NCBI GenBank assembly: GCA_051881775.1
Contig: JBJEQN010000103.1
Location: 33,362-97,361 of the forward strand
DNA from: UMGS363 sp051881775
GTDB taxonomy: Bacteria > Bacillota > Clostridia > Oscillospirales > Ruminococcaceae
Direction: 5' to 3'
Length of the DNA stretch: 64,000 nt
Of the stretch, positions 8,756 to 17,190 are shown in pieces. The translations under genes and the position numbers were made by a program. The notes under the pieces are model-generated. The model saw only the letters and a program-made list of their open reading frames with translations, was not told the DNA's origin and did no database searches. Numbering within the stretch: the stretch's first letter is position 1; each line of letters opens with the position of its first letter.

Positions 8756-9793
8756 TTGAACGAATTAATTGTCAGACTTGCGGTAATTGCCGTGTGTATC
8801 ATAGGTATTGCCGCCGCAGCCGCATTTATAATCATCGGTCTTAAAGGCGGCGAAAACGAAAATGAGTATGCCGAAGCTGTAAATGGAACAACCTTTACAG
8901 AAGAAAATACGGCGGAACTTACCGAAACGGCTTCAGCGGAAACCTCCTATGAGTTCGACATTGCAGATGTGACCGATGCACCTGAGGTCACAACAGTTCC
9001 CGAAGAAACAGGCGAAAACATCGAAACCTCGTCAAGCAGGACTATTATAACAAGCCGTGCCCGAAAGGAATACGACAACCATTCCGTTTATATAGATATG
9101 GAATCGGTGCTGCAGCTTCCCGAGCTTCCCGTTGGCTGTGAAATAACGGCGCTTACCATTAATCTGCGGTATCTGGGCTTTGATGCGGACAAAACAGACC
9201 TTGCGTCCAATTATCTGCCTAAGGGCGGCAATGCGCAGTACATAGACGGCGAGCTTTACAAGGACAGCTTTTTCGATTACTTCATAGGCGACCCCTTTTC
9301 AAGAGGCTACGGCTGCTTTTCAAACGCTATCGTAAAGGCGGCGGAAAAGTATATTGCCGATAACGGCGGCGGCTATACCGTGGTGAACCTGTCAGGGTCG
9401 AATCCCGATGTGCTGTACGACTATCTTGCGGAGGGAATACCCGTTATCTGCTGGGCGACCGACGGAATGATAGAGCCGGAATATTACGAAAGCTGGTTCG
9501 ACAACGCAACAGGGGAGAAGCTGGACTGGTACCTTAACGAGCATTGCTTTGTCCTTGCAGGCTTTAATATGGACGCAGATACCGTTACCCTTAACGACCC
9601 TATGAAGGGCATTATCGACTACAATATCAACAAGTTTGAAACAAGATATGCTCAGATGTACAGTCAGGCAATAGTCATTTTAAAGGACGAGGACAGCGGA
9701 GAAACTGCTTCTTCGGAGCAGGAAATAGAAGAAACGGAACAAACCGAAACGACGGATTCGGCGGAAGAACCTTCATTTGATACGGAAGAATAA
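8756..9793 (+). CDS. Membrane-anchored C39-family (C39_2) cysteine peptidase-like protein
   Basis: A 345-residue extracytoplasmic protein: uncleaved signal anchor at 6-27 (LAVIAVCIIGIAAAAAFIII), a Thr/Glu-rich linker to about 105, then a papain-like C39_2 domain. Its likely catalytic residues are C128 (PVGCEIT), H263 (EHCFVLAGF) and D281 (LNDPMKG). The acidic Thr/Glu tail at 320-345 is low complexity. The start is TTG 8756, with GAAGGA (8743-8748) 7 bases upstream and just after the GH2 stop, so the two genes are co-transcribed. Proteins of this family in gut Firmicutes are common and mostly uncharacterised; the substrate is unknown. Confidence 0.8.
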   Translation: MNELIVRLAVIAVCIIGIAAAAAFIIIGLKGGENENEYAEAVNGTTFTEENTAELTETASAETSYEFDIADVTDAPEVTTVPEETGENIETSSSRTIITSRARKEYDNHSVYIDMESVLQLPELPVGCEITALTINLRYLGFDADKTDLASNYLPKGGNAQYIDGELYKDSFFDYFIGDPFSRGYGCFSNAIVKAAEKYIADNGGGYTVVNLSGSNPDVLYDYLAEGIPVICWATDGMIEPEYYESWFDNATGEKLDWYLNEHCFVLAGFNMDADTVTLNDPMKGIIDYNINKFETRYAQMYSQAIVILKDEDSGETASSEQEIEETEQTETTDSAEEPSFDTEE

Positions 9794-9802
9794 AAATAAT
9801 AT

Positions 9803-9890
9803 ATCCCCCGTGAAATACGGACAAAACCTTGTAAAATATAGGTTTAACGGCGGTTTGAACGCCATATCCGTATTATCTCGGGGGATTTTT
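9803..9890 (+). terminator. Long branched terminator after the GH2-C39 operon
   Basis: An outer stem ATCCCCCG/CGGGGGAT plus ATACGGA/TCCGTAT encloses small inner stems (AAACC/GGTTT region and GGCG/CGCC), followed by TTTTT. It is longer than a simple intrinsic terminator. Confidence 0.65.
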
Positions 9891-9934
9891 ATCTCAAAAA
9901 AATAAATTTTTTTAAATTTTTTTGGCAAAACCCC

Positions 9935-9963
9935 TTTTCAAATCCTGCAAAACGTGATAAAAT
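9935..9963 (+). promoter_or_regulatory. ddh promoter
   Basis: TTTTCA (9935-9940), 17-base spacer, TAAAAT (9958-9963), about 53 bases before ddh. Confidence 0.55.
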
Positions 9964-10016
9964 ATAAGCTGTATTGACACGGCGTAATTTTATGCCGCTG
10001 AATTGGAGGATGTAAA

Positions 10017-11006
10017 ATGAGTAAATTTCGTATTGGCATAGTCGGCTACGGCAACCTTGGCAGAGGAACCGAGCTGGCAATAAGACAGACCCCGGACGCA
10101 GAGCTTGCGTGTGTTTTCACAAGGCGTGACCCGTCCGCACTTAAAATACTGACCGAGGGCGTACCCGTATATTCGGTAAACGATATTGCGGCGCATAAAA
10201 ACGATGTTGACGTACTTATTCTCTGCGGCGGAAGCGCAACAGACCTGCCCGTTCAGGGACCTCAGCTTGCAGAAATGTTCAACACTATTGACAGCTTTGA
10301 TACCCACGCAAAAATTCCCCAGTATTTCGATTCCGTTGACGCTGCGGCTAAGAAGGGCGGCAATGTAAGCATTATTTCCGTTGGCTGGGATCCCGGTATG
10401 TTTTCCGTTAACCGTCTTTACAGCAGCTGCATTCTTCCCGAGGGTGAAAATTACACATTCTGGGGCAAGGGCGTAAGCCAGGGACACTCCGACGCTATCA
10501 GAAGAATAGAGGGCGTTGCCGATGCAAGACAGTACACTATCCCCGTAGAATCCGCCGTTGAAGCTGTTAGAAGCGGCTCAAATCCTGCCCTTACCACACG
10601 CCAGAAGCACACAAGAGAGTGCTTCGTTGTAGCAAAAGAGGGCGCTGACAAGGCTAAGATCGAGTCCGAGATAAAGAATATGCCCAACTATTTCGCTGAT
10701 TACGACACTACCGTACACTTTATTTCCGAGGAAGAACTGAAGCGTGACCACAGCGGACTTCCTCACGGCGGCTTTGTTATCAGAAGCGGCAAGACCGGCG
10801 AAAACAAGGAGACCTCCCACGTTATCGAGTATTCCCTCAAGCTGGGTTCAAACCCCGAGTTTACTTCAAGCATTCTTGTTGCATACGCAAGAGCGGCAGT
10901 AAGGCTTTCAAGAGAGGGTGCAGCAGGTGCCAAGACCGTGTTTGACATTGCTCCTGCATACCTTTCTCCCAAGAGCGGTGCAGAGCTCAGAGCGGAAATG
11001 CTTTGA
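10017..11006 (+). CDS. ddh: meso-Diaminopimelate D-dehydrogenase
   Basis: NADPH-dependent reductive amination of L-tetrahydrodipicolinate directly to meso-diaminopimelate, the one-step branch of the lysine and peptidoglycan pathway. It has 329 residues, the normal family length. The N-terminal dinucleotide motif is IGIVGYGNLGRG (6-17); further family segments are CGGSATDLPVQGP and the SVGWDPGMFSVNR active-site loop near 120-132. The ATG at 10017 follows TTGGAGG at good spacing. It is monocistronic with its own promoter; lysA, which uses its product, lies at 59.8 kb. Downstream is the first heptad-repeat array. Confidence 0.95.
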   Translation: MSKFRIGIVGYGNLGRGTELAIRQTPDAELACVFTRRDPSALKILTEGVPVYSVNDIAAHKNDVDVLILCGGSATDLPVQGPQLAEMFNTIDSFDTHAKIPQYFDSVDAAAKKGGNVSIISVGWDPGMFSVNRLYSSCILPEGENYTFWGKGVSQGHSDAIRRIEGVADARQYTIPVESAVEAVRSGSNPALTTRQKHTRECFVVAKEGADKAKIESEIKNMPNYFADYDTTVHFISEEELKRDHSGLPHGGFVIRSGKTGENKETSHVIEYSLKLGSNPEFTSSILVAYARAAVRLSREGAAGAKTVFDIAPAYLSPKSGAELRAEML

Positions 11007-11014
11007 TTTGAACA

Positions 11015-11046
11015 AGTTTGAAGTGTGGAGAGTGAAGAGTGGAGTT
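11015..11046 (+). repeat. Heptad-repeat array, G-rich orientation (copy 1)
   Basis: Degenerate tandem 7-mers AGTGTGG, AGAGTGA, AGAGTGG directly downstream of ddh. A 33-base stretch (11015-11047) is identical to 11714-11746. Confidence 0.8.
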
Positions 11047-11081
11047 AAACTTTGATTTTATACTCTCCAAATTTAAAAGAC

Positions 11082-11201
11082 AATTTAGTGAAGGTTTCTA
11101 TAAATAAAGAATTGTCTGATTGATTAAGCTAACGAAAAAAATCACTTTTGATACTTTTAGGGTGTCAAAAGTGATTTTTGTTTTTGTCGGAAGTTGACTT
11201 G
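11082..11201 (+). repeat. 120-bp direct repeat, copy 1
   Basis: About 90% identical to 11587-11705. It contains a strong hairpin, AAAATCACTTTTGA/TCAAAAGTGATTTT (11138-11178), able to end ddh transcripts, and ends in GTCGGAAGTTGACTTG, whose TTGACT serves as a -35 box for the next gene. Confidence 0.85.
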
Positions 11202-11223
11202 TTAGGCGGCGGTGTGATATAAT
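11194..11223 (+). promoter_or_regulatory. Promoter of the 93-residue ORF
   Basis: TTGACT (11194-11199), 18-base spacer, TATAAT (11218-11223). The -35 box belongs to the end of the direct repeat. Confidence 0.6.
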
Positions 11224-11270
11224 TAAACTATAATAAATAGGGATTTTTGTACTTTAAGTTGGTGATTTAA

Positions 11271-11552
11271 ATGGAAAACAATGGAATGGACTTTAGAGAA
11301 ACTTTACTAAATCAAATAAAAGAATATCTTGATGGTAAAATAACAAAAGAAGAATATTATGCAATGGCTGAACCTTTTTATACCCAATACGCTCATAATT
11401 GCAATAACACATTGTTCCTTGAATATTTTTTAGCTACAATACCAGATGCTTGTTTATTTTATATTGACGAACCCAACTTCACATCTGAAAGTAATGATGA
11501 AATGTTTTACAAAACGTTAAGTGAAGCATATATAAATTTACAGAAACTTTAA
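11271..11552 (+). CDS. Small unknown protein between direct repeats
   Basis: An acidic cytoplasmic protein of 93 residues that I do not recognise. It has no membrane segment or signal; residues 5-30 look helical (LLNQIKEYLDGKITKEEYYAMAE divided by a turn), followed by a Cys/aromatic-rich core. Size and composition resemble small immunity or antitoxin-like proteins, but no toxin gene is adjacent, so this is only a guess. It is more AT-rich than its neighbours, which suggests acquisition. The ribosome site is weak (GGTG 8-11 bases upstream). It has its own promoter and is bracketed by the two 120-bp direct repeats and by heptad arrays. Confidence 0.6.
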   Translation: MENNGMDFRETLLNQIKEYLDGKITKEEYYAMAEPFYTQYAHNCNNTLFLEYFLATIPDACLFYIDEPNFTSESNDEMFYKTLSEAYINLQKL

Positions 11553-11586
11553 AGATATTTTTGAGTTGATTTGATACACATATTCC

Positions 11587-11705
11587 AATTTGGCAAAGGT
11601 TTCTATGAATAAAGAATTGGCTGATTGATTAAGCTAACGAAAAAATCACTTTTGATACTTTTAGGGTGTCAAAAGTGATTTTTATTTTTGTCGGAAGTTG
11701 ACTTG
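11587..11705 (+). repeat. 120-bp direct repeat, copy 2
   Basis: Second copy, with a terminator-like hairpin at 11642-11683. It follows the 93-residue ORF by 34 bases and would end its transcript. Confidence 0.85.
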
Positions 11706-11713
11706 CTGTAATG

Positions 11714-11818
11714 AGTTTGAAGTGTGGAGAGTGAAGAGTGGAGTTATAATTTTAACTTCACTCCCAACTCTTCACACTTCACTCTTTGATAATTCCACTC
11801 TCCACTTTCCACTTTCCA
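11714..11818. repeat. Heptad-repeat arrays, inverted pair (copies 2 and 3)
   Basis: A G-rich array (11714-11746) is followed directly by a C-rich array (about 11754-11818: CACTCCCAACTCTTCACACT and so on). Together they can fold into a long imperfect hairpin. Confidence 0.75.
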
Positions 11819-11824
11819 AATTCA

Positions 11825-11856
11825 AAAAACCCCCGTGAAGAACACTCCTCACGGGG
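11825..11856 (-). terminator. purB terminator
   Basis: Stem CCCCGTGA/TCACGGGG around a short loop; on the minus strand it is followed by TTTTTTG. T-rich sequence on the other side allows bidirectional use. Confidence 0.75.
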
Positions 11857-11879
11857 ATATTTTTTATTATAGCGTAAAA

Positions 11880-13313
11880 TCAAACGGAAAGCTCGGCAGT
11901 TTCGTTAAGAATATCCTTGTTTGCGTCAAGAATAGGCTTGATGCAGCCGTTAATGAACTCTTCGACCTGCTGAGAGCTTCTTCCTGTGAAGTTTTCGGGC
12001 TGGAGAATAGCCTTTATCTCTTCCTCGTTAAGCATAAAGTCGGGGTCTGCAAGCACTCTGTCAATAAGGTCGTTTTCAAGACCCTCTTCCTTGACCTGCT
12101 TGCCTGCCTCCATAGCGTACTGACGGAGCTTTTCGTGAAGCGCCTGACGGTCGCCGCCCTTCTTTACAGCGTCCATCATAATGTTCTCCGAAGCCATAAA
12201 GGGCAGCTCCTTCATTACTCTTGCACGGATTACCTTGGGGTAAACAACAATTGCGGAAGTGACGTTTATCATAATGTTGAGTATAGCGTCAATTGCAAGG
12301 AAGCCCTCTGCAACGGAAATACGCTTGTTTGCGGAGTCGTCAAGAGTTCTCTCAAACCACTGTGTACCGGAAGTGAACGCAGGGTTAAGGGAATCGATCA
12401 TAACGTATCTTGCAAGAGCGGTGATTCTTTCGCATCTCATGGGGTTTCTCTTGTAGGGCATAGCAGACGACCCTATCTGATTTTTCTCAAAGGGTTCTTC
12501 CATTTCCTTGAAGTTCTGGAGAATACGCATATCGTTTGCAAACTTCATTGCGGACTGAGCAATTCCGCTGAGAGTTGCAACTATCTGGGAGTCTATCTTT
12601 CTTGAATAGGTCTGACCTGAAACGGGAACAACGGCGTCGAAGCCCATTTCCTCGGCAATAAGCTCTTCCAGCTTCTTTACCTTTTCCGTGTCGCCCTCGA
12701 AAAGCTCCATAAAGGAAGCCTGTGTGCCGGTTGTACCCTTTGAACCGAGGAGCTTCATATTTGCAAGGCGGTAGTCAATTTCTTCAAGATCCATAAGCAG
12801 CTCGTTCATCCACAGGGTAGCACGCTTGCCAACGGTGGTAAGCTGTGCAGGCTGGAGGTGAGTGTAAGCAAGGCAGGGCATATCCTTGTATTCCATTGCA
12901 AAGCTGGAAAGCTGGTTAAGTACGTTTATGAGCTTGCGCTTTACTATCTTAAGAGCGTCCCTCATAATGATAATATCGGTGTTGTCGCCTACATAGCAGG
13001 AGGTCGCGCCAAGGTGGATAATACCCTTTGCCTTGGGGCAGGCGAGACCGTATGTGTAAACGTGCGCCATAACATCGTGACGGACAAGTTTTTCACGCTC
13101 TGCCGCAGTTTCATAGTCGATATTGTCGATGTTTGCTTCAAGCTCGTCCACCTGTTCCTGAGTTACGGGCAGACCAAGCTTCATTTCCGCTCTTGCAAGA
13201 GCGACCCAGAGGCGGCGCCATGTGGTGAATTTTTTATCTGCAGAGAAGATATACTGCATTTCCTTGCTTGCGTATCTGGTGCAGAAAGGGGATTCATAGC
13301 TGTTTGTTGACAT
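11880..13313 (-). CDS. purB: Adenylosuccinate lyase
   Basis: Cleaves fumarate from SAICAR and from adenylosuccinate, two steps of purine synthesis. It has 477 residues. The fumarase-superfamily signature GSSAMPYKRNPMRCE carries the catalytic Ser loop near residues 286-300; the HDVMAHVY and HLGATSCYVGDNTD motifs near residues 78 and 100 supply His and substrate contacts. The ATG at 13313 is preceded by GGGAG. It has its own promoter and terminator and is not next to other pur genes. Confidence 0.96.
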   Translation of the reverse strand: MSTNSYESPFCTRYASKEMQYIFSADKKFTTWRRLWVALARAEMKLGLPVTQEQVDELEANIDNIDYETAAEREKLVRHDVMAHVYTYGLACPKAKGIIHLGATSCYVGDNTDIIIMRDALKIVKRKLINVLNQLSSFAMEYKDMPCLAYTHLQPAQLTTVGKRATLWMNELLMDLEEIDYRLANMKLLGSKGTTGTQASFMELFEGDTEKVKKLEELIAEEMGFDAVVPVSGQTYSRKIDSQIVATLSGIAQSAMKFANDMRILQNFKEMEEPFEKNQIGSSAMPYKRNPMRCERITALARYVMIDSLNPAFTSGTQWFERTLDDSANKRISVAEGFLAIDAILNIMINVTSAIVVYPKVIRARVMKELPFMASENIMMDAVKKGGDRQALHEKLRQYAMEAGKQVKEEGLENDLIDRVLADPDFMLNEEEIKAILQPENFTGRSSQQVEEFINGCIKPILDANKDILNETAELSV

Positions 13314-13348
13314 TAATATAACAACTCCCGTTAAACAATATTTTTTTC

Positions 13349-13377
13349 AGTATAACATATTTCAGCAGGTTTTGCAA
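13349..13377 (-). promoter_or_regulatory. purB promoter
   Basis: Minus-strand TTGCAA (13372-13377), 17-base spacer, TATACT (13349-13354). No purine riboswitch or PurR box was recognised in the 36-base leader. Confidence 0.65.
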
Positions 13378-13390
13378 GGGCTTTTACATA

Positions 13391-14482
13391 TTAATAGCAT
13401 TGCAGCGATATTTTTACCTTGTCAAACCGCTTTTTCGCAAGGTCTGACTTACTGATGTAAAAATACAGATTTCCTCCGTCGCCGAACATAAAGCCGCAAT
13501 TATTGCTTTCAAATGTGGAAAGCTGGCAAAGCTGCACATACTCTTCGTCAAATTCTTCCGTAAGTCCGCCTTGGATAACGTCGGAATATCCTCCGAGCTT
13601 GAAATATATTTCGCTGTATTCTGAGGTGTCATAGCCGAGAACAGCGGTTTTCGCATTGTCATATTCATCGTAATTAAAATTCACATTGCCGCAGAGATTT
13701 TCGTGATCCTCATAAGAGGGCAGATCATTTTTGCCAAAAAACCGAACGGCACTTTCGTCAATAATGCAGTTCATATCGGCGTATCCGAAACAGCCGCAAT
13801 CTGTGGGGTCGTATTCGTCGGGAAAATCGGTCGGCACAAGCAGCGACAGGTCACCGTCATAATAATAAACTGCATAACCCTTGCCGTCTTGGTCATCGCT
13901 TTCCCAGGGCTGATTTTCTATATCATAGAAGAAATAGAGCATACCCTTTTCGGGGAAAATGCCGTCCTTGTCGTACTCGTGTATCTCCGCACAGTTTATC
14001 TGCATCAAAAAGGTAAGCGGCTCGTCAGATTCATTTCTGTACCATACAAAATTTGCCGGCATATCGGGCTTTCCGCCTATCTTTGAAGAAGCGGTCTCTA
14101 TTGTGCGTTCTTCATATATCGGTTCAATATATATTGCATTTTTCATAAACGGTTTAAGCTGTTCAACAACACTTTCCGAAACCTCAGTGGCTGTACGGGG
14201 AGGCTTGCGTTCTGCGCTTTTCCGGTTCTCACGATCCATACGCATAGCGTCCTCTTCGGTAATGCCCATCATCTCAAAAAGCTGCCTGTTCATTTCCTTG
14301 GCACGTTTTTTCTGTTCCTTAGGCGAAAGGCTCATCAATTCCGAAATGTCAGAGACCCCCATCATTTCCGACATCATTTTTTCGGCATTGGCAAGCAGAT
14401 TTTTCTGTTCTTCGGATAAAGACCCCAGCAGTTCTTTTTCTGCTTCTTCCGCTTTTTTCATAATTTCGTCCATGTCTGCCAT
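13391..14482 (-). CDS. DUF1963 (YwqG family) protein
   Basis: A cytoplasmic protein of 363 residues. The first ~95 residues are Met/Glu/Lys-rich and helical, unlike the core. From about residue 100 the DUF1963/YwqG domain follows, with family segments SKIGGKPDMP, FLMQINCAEI, GMLYFFYD and a C-terminal GDGGNLYFYI. YwqG-type proteins are widespread and have no assigned reaction. The ATG has GGAGG 7 bases upstream. It is monocistronic with an extended -10 promoter. Confidence 0.8.
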   Translation of the reverse strand: MADMDEIMKKAEEAEKELLGSLSEEQKNLLANAEKMMSEMMGVSDISELMSLSPKEQKKRAKEMNRQLFEMMGITEEDAMRMDRENRKSAERKPPRTATEVSESVVEQLKPFMKNAIYIEPIYEERTIETASSKIGGKPDMPANFVWYRNESDEPLTFLMQINCAEIHEYDKDGIFPEKGMLYFFYDIENQPWESDDQDGKGYAVYYYDGDLSLLVPTDFPDEYDPTDCGCFGYADMNCIIDESAVRFFGKNDLPSYEDHENLCGNVNFNYDEYDNAKTAVLGYDTSEYSEIYFKLGGYSDVIQGGLTEEFDEEYVQLCQLSTFESNNCGFMFGDGGNLYFYISKSDLAKKRFDKVKISLQCY

Positions 14483-14535
14483 AATTATCCTCCAATCTGA
14501 CCTTTATCATAATGCTTTAAAACGAATGTACACAA

Positions 14536-14564
14536 ATTATAGCATATTCTGCATAGATTATCAA
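14536..14564 (-). promoter_or_regulatory. Promoter of the DUF1963 gene
   Basis: Minus-strand TTGATA (14559-14564), 17-base spacer, TGCTATAAT extended -10 (-10 at 14536-14541). Confidence 0.7.
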
Positions 14565-14679
14565 CGTTTTTTATGATATAAATATGTATAATGATAAATC
14601 AACGGAGGCACACATCATGAAGACGGTTAGTTGGCACTGTTATTTTTAGGGCAAATATATCAAAATACAGTATTTTTTC

Positions 14680-14708
14680 TTTACAAACGCCATTTTTGAT
14701 GTTATAAT
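14680..14708 (+). promoter_or_regulatory. Promoter of the AI-2E permease gene
   Basis: TTTACA (14680-14685), 17-base spacer, TATAAT (14703-14708), 48 bases before the start. Confidence 0.7.
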
Positions 14709-14756
14709 TATTCTATCGGAAATGTCTAATCGGTAAAAATACTGAAGGATGATATA

Positions 14757-16073
14757 ATGAAAGTAGATTTTAACAAAAAGTATACCACCATAGCCGTTTA
14801 TACCGTTATTACTTTTGCGGTATGCCTGCTGCTTGTTGTTCTGGTGAAGGAATCGGAAAAGATCTCGGCAGGATTAAAAACCGTTGCAAAGGTGCTTGCT
14901 CCCGTGACATGGGGCGTTGTTATCGCTTATATACTTAACCCGGTCATGATGTGGTCGGAGAAGTGCCTTAAAAAGCTTCTTGAAAAGAAAAAGGAGCGCC
15001 CCAAGCTGGTGCGTTCATTAAGCGTGTTTTTAAGTATGATACTGCTCATTGCGATACTTATTGCCTTTGTTGCTATCCTTATTCCTCAGATAGTGGACAG
15101 CATAGTTGGCATTGCAGGAAACTTTTCCACTTATCTCAGCAATTTTGAAAAGTGGATATATAAATTTGTCGAGGACTATCCCGATATTTACAATTTTGTG
15201 CAGGATCAGTTCAACAGCATCCAGCCTAAGATAAACGAATTCGTCAACAATCTTATCCCACAGCTTGCCAATATAGCCGTAAAGCTGAAGGACGGCGCTA
15301 TCGGACTTATCGGTGGTTTAAAGGATTTTGTTATCGGCTTTATCGTTGCCATATATCTTCTGTTCAGCAAGGAAAAATTCATCGCTCAGGCAAGAAAAAT
15401 GATCTCGGCAATTTTCCCGAAGTATTTTGCACAAGGCGTGTTCAACGTTGCTTCTCATGCAAACAAGACCCTCGGCGGCTTTATTTCGGGCAAGATACTC
15501 GATTCAACTATTATCGGAATTATTACTTTCATATGTATGACCATAATGAAAATGGACTTTGTTGCGCTGATAAGCGTTGTTATCGGCGTAACGAATATCA
15601 TCCCGTTTTTCGGTCCGTTTATCGGAGCAATACCAAGCGCAGTTCTTCTCCTTGTGGCGGCGCCGAGGCAGGTCATTCCTTTTGTAGTGTTTATAATCAT
15701 TCTCCAGCAGTTTGACGGAAATATTCTTGGCCCGAAGATACTTGGCGATTCAACGGGACTTTCACCCTTCTGGGTAATGTTTGCAATATTTGTGGGCGGC
15801 GGTCTGTTCGGATTTGCAGGTATGCTGCTTGGAGTGCCCGTGTTTGCCGTTATTTATTCAATGATAAGCGATTTTGTCAATTTTCTCCTCAGAAGAAAGG
15901 GAATGTCCGCCGATACGGGAGATTACTACGCTCCTGCAGCGGAAACGTCACCTTCTTCAAAAAGAGAATTTGTCAATAAGCCTGTTTCGGAAATTTTTAA
16001 ATCAAGAAAGAAAAAACAGGACGGAGAAACAGAAGCAGCGGTCAACGATAATAAAGACGATTCGGAAAAATAA
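14757..16073 (+). CDS. AI-2E family transporter (PerM/YdbI-like permease)
   Basis: Polytopic membrane protein of 438 residues. Two N-terminal helices (about 10-30 and 40-62) are followed by another at 85-110, an amphipathic periplasmic stretch (115-180) and the conserved C-terminal helices with the family signature GVTNIIPFFGPFIGAIP (near 278-295) and GILGPKILGDS-like segments. The last ~50 residues are a charged tail. Family members have been linked to AI-2 export and Na+/H+ exchange; the substrate here is unknown. The start has GAAGGA upstream. nadA follows after 21 bases with its own ribosome site, so the two are probably one transcript. Confidence 0.85.
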   Translation: MKVDFNKKYTTIAVYTVITFAVCLLLVVLVKESEKISAGLKTVAKVLAPVTWGVVIAYILNPVMMWSEKCLKKLLEKKKERPKLVRSLSVFLSMILLIAILIAFVAILIPQIVDSIVGIAGNFSTYLSNFEKWIYKFVEDYPDIYNFVQDQFNSIQPKINEFVNNLIPQLANIAVKLKDGAIGLIGGLKDFVIGFIVAIYLLFSKEKFIAQARKMISAIFPKYFAQGVFNVASHANKTLGGFISGKILDSTIIGIITFICMTIMKMDFVALISVVIGVTNIIPFFGPFIGAIPSAVLLLVAAPRQVIPFVVFIIILQQFDGNILGPKILGDSTGLSPFWVMFAIFVGGGLFGFAGMLLGVPVFAVIYSMISDFVNFLLRRKGMSADTGDYYAPAAETSPSSKREFVNKPVSEIFKSRKKKQDGETEAAVNDNKDDSEK

Positions 16074-16094
16074 TAGTTTTAAGGAGAACTTTTT

Positions 16095-17006
16095 ATGATA
16101 AAGGATATTCAGGAGCAGATACTCCGTTTGAAAAAGGAAAAGAACGTTACGATCCTCGCACACAGCTATCAGGCGGAGGAAATTCAGGAGATCGCCGATT
16201 ATACGGGAGATTCTTTCAGACTTTCACAGCTTGCAGCAGAGGATAAAAATGACACGCTGATAATGTGCGGCGTTCATTTTATGGCTGAGACCTGCAAAAT
16301 TCTTTCGCCCAATAAGAAGGTCATTCTTTCCTGCCCGAATGCAGGCTGTCCTATGGCGGAGCAGATAAGCGCAGAGGAGCTTGTCCAGCTTAAACAGATG
16401 TACCCCGGCTATACGGTAGTTGCGTATATCAATACAACAGCCGCATTAAAGGAGCATTGCGATGTTTGCGTGACTTCCAGCTCTGCGGTGGAGATATGCC
16501 GCAAAATCGAAAACAAAGATATTTTGTTTATTCCCGACTGCAACCTGGGCGCATATGTCAAGGAGCAGCTTCCCGAAAAAAATATCAAGCTGATACAGGG
16601 CGGATGTCCCGTTCATGCAGCTGTAACGGAGAAAATGGCGGTTGAAGCAAAAGCCGCACACCCCGAAGCGCTGCTTCTCGTTCACCCCGAATGTCAGCCA
16701 TCCGTGTGTAAGCACGCCGATTACATAGGCTCCACTTCCGGCATCGTAAACTTTGCCAAGAAGTCCGAAGCAAAGGAATTTATCATCGGAACGGAAATTT
16801 CCATTGCCGAGCATCTCCAGTATATCTGTCCCGACAAGAAGTTTTATCCCCTTTCCAAGCACCTTATCTGCCCCAATATGAAGGGTACAACCCTTGTGGA
16901 CGTTTATAACTGCCTTACCGGCGAGGGCGGACTTGTAATAGAAATGCCAGAAGAGCAGATAAAGCGTGCCTCCGTTTGCATCGACAAAATGCTTGAAATG
17001 GGATGA
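16095..17006 (+). CDS. nadA: Quinolinate synthase NadA
   Basis: [4Fe-4S] enzyme that condenses iminoaspartate with dihydroxyacetone phosphate to quinolinate, the first committed precursor of NAD. It has 303 residues, the normal short form. Cluster ligands are the Cys residues in NAGCPMAE (C85), QGGCPVHA (mid-protein) and LICPNMKG (C-terminal third). Conserved substrate segments are LAHSYQ near the start and HPECQPSVC. AAGGAG precedes the ATG. nadB and nadC, which normally accompany nadA in Firmicutes, are not in this window. Confidence 0.95.
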   Translation: MIKDIQEQILRLKKEKNVTILAHSYQAEEIQEIADYTGDSFRLSQLAAEDKNDTLIMCGVHFMAETCKILSPNKKVILSCPNAGCPMAEQISAEELVQLKQMYPGYTVVAYINTTAALKEHCDVCVTSSSAVEICRKIENKDILFIPDCNLGAYVKEQLPEKNIKLIQGGCPVHAAVTEKMAVEAKAAHPEALLLVHPECQPSVCKHADYIGSTSGIVNFAKKSEAKEFIIGTEISIAEHLQYICPDKKFYPLSKHLICPNMKGTTLVDVYNCLTGEGGLVIEMPEEQIKRASVCIDKMLEMG

Positions 17007-17011
17007 GTTTA

Positions 17012-17190
17012 ATGCGGAATTAGGAATTCGGAATGCGGAATTAATGGCGGATTCCGTACATATGAAATAAAAAACAACGTTTTTGTGGAAAAGCACAAAA
17101 ACGTTGTTTTTGCTTGTGTAGGAAACTACATTATTGACGCAAATTTTCGGATAATAAATAATTCCGCATTCCGCATTCCGCATTCCGAAT
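17012..17190. repeat. Inverted pair of heptad arrays (GGAATTC/GGAATGC type) between nadA and fucI
   Basis: Heptads GGAATTA, GGAATTC, GGAATGC (17012-17052) and inverted copies CATTCCG x4 (17160-17190) flank a strong terminator hairpin. The C-rich array abuts the fucI stop codon. Confidence 0.8.
17071..17110. terminator. Bidirectional terminator of nadA and fucI
   Basis: A 17-bp perfect stem (17071-17087 with 17094-17110) and 6-base loop. Its AAAAC/GTTTT ends give T-runs on both strands. Confidence 0.85.
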
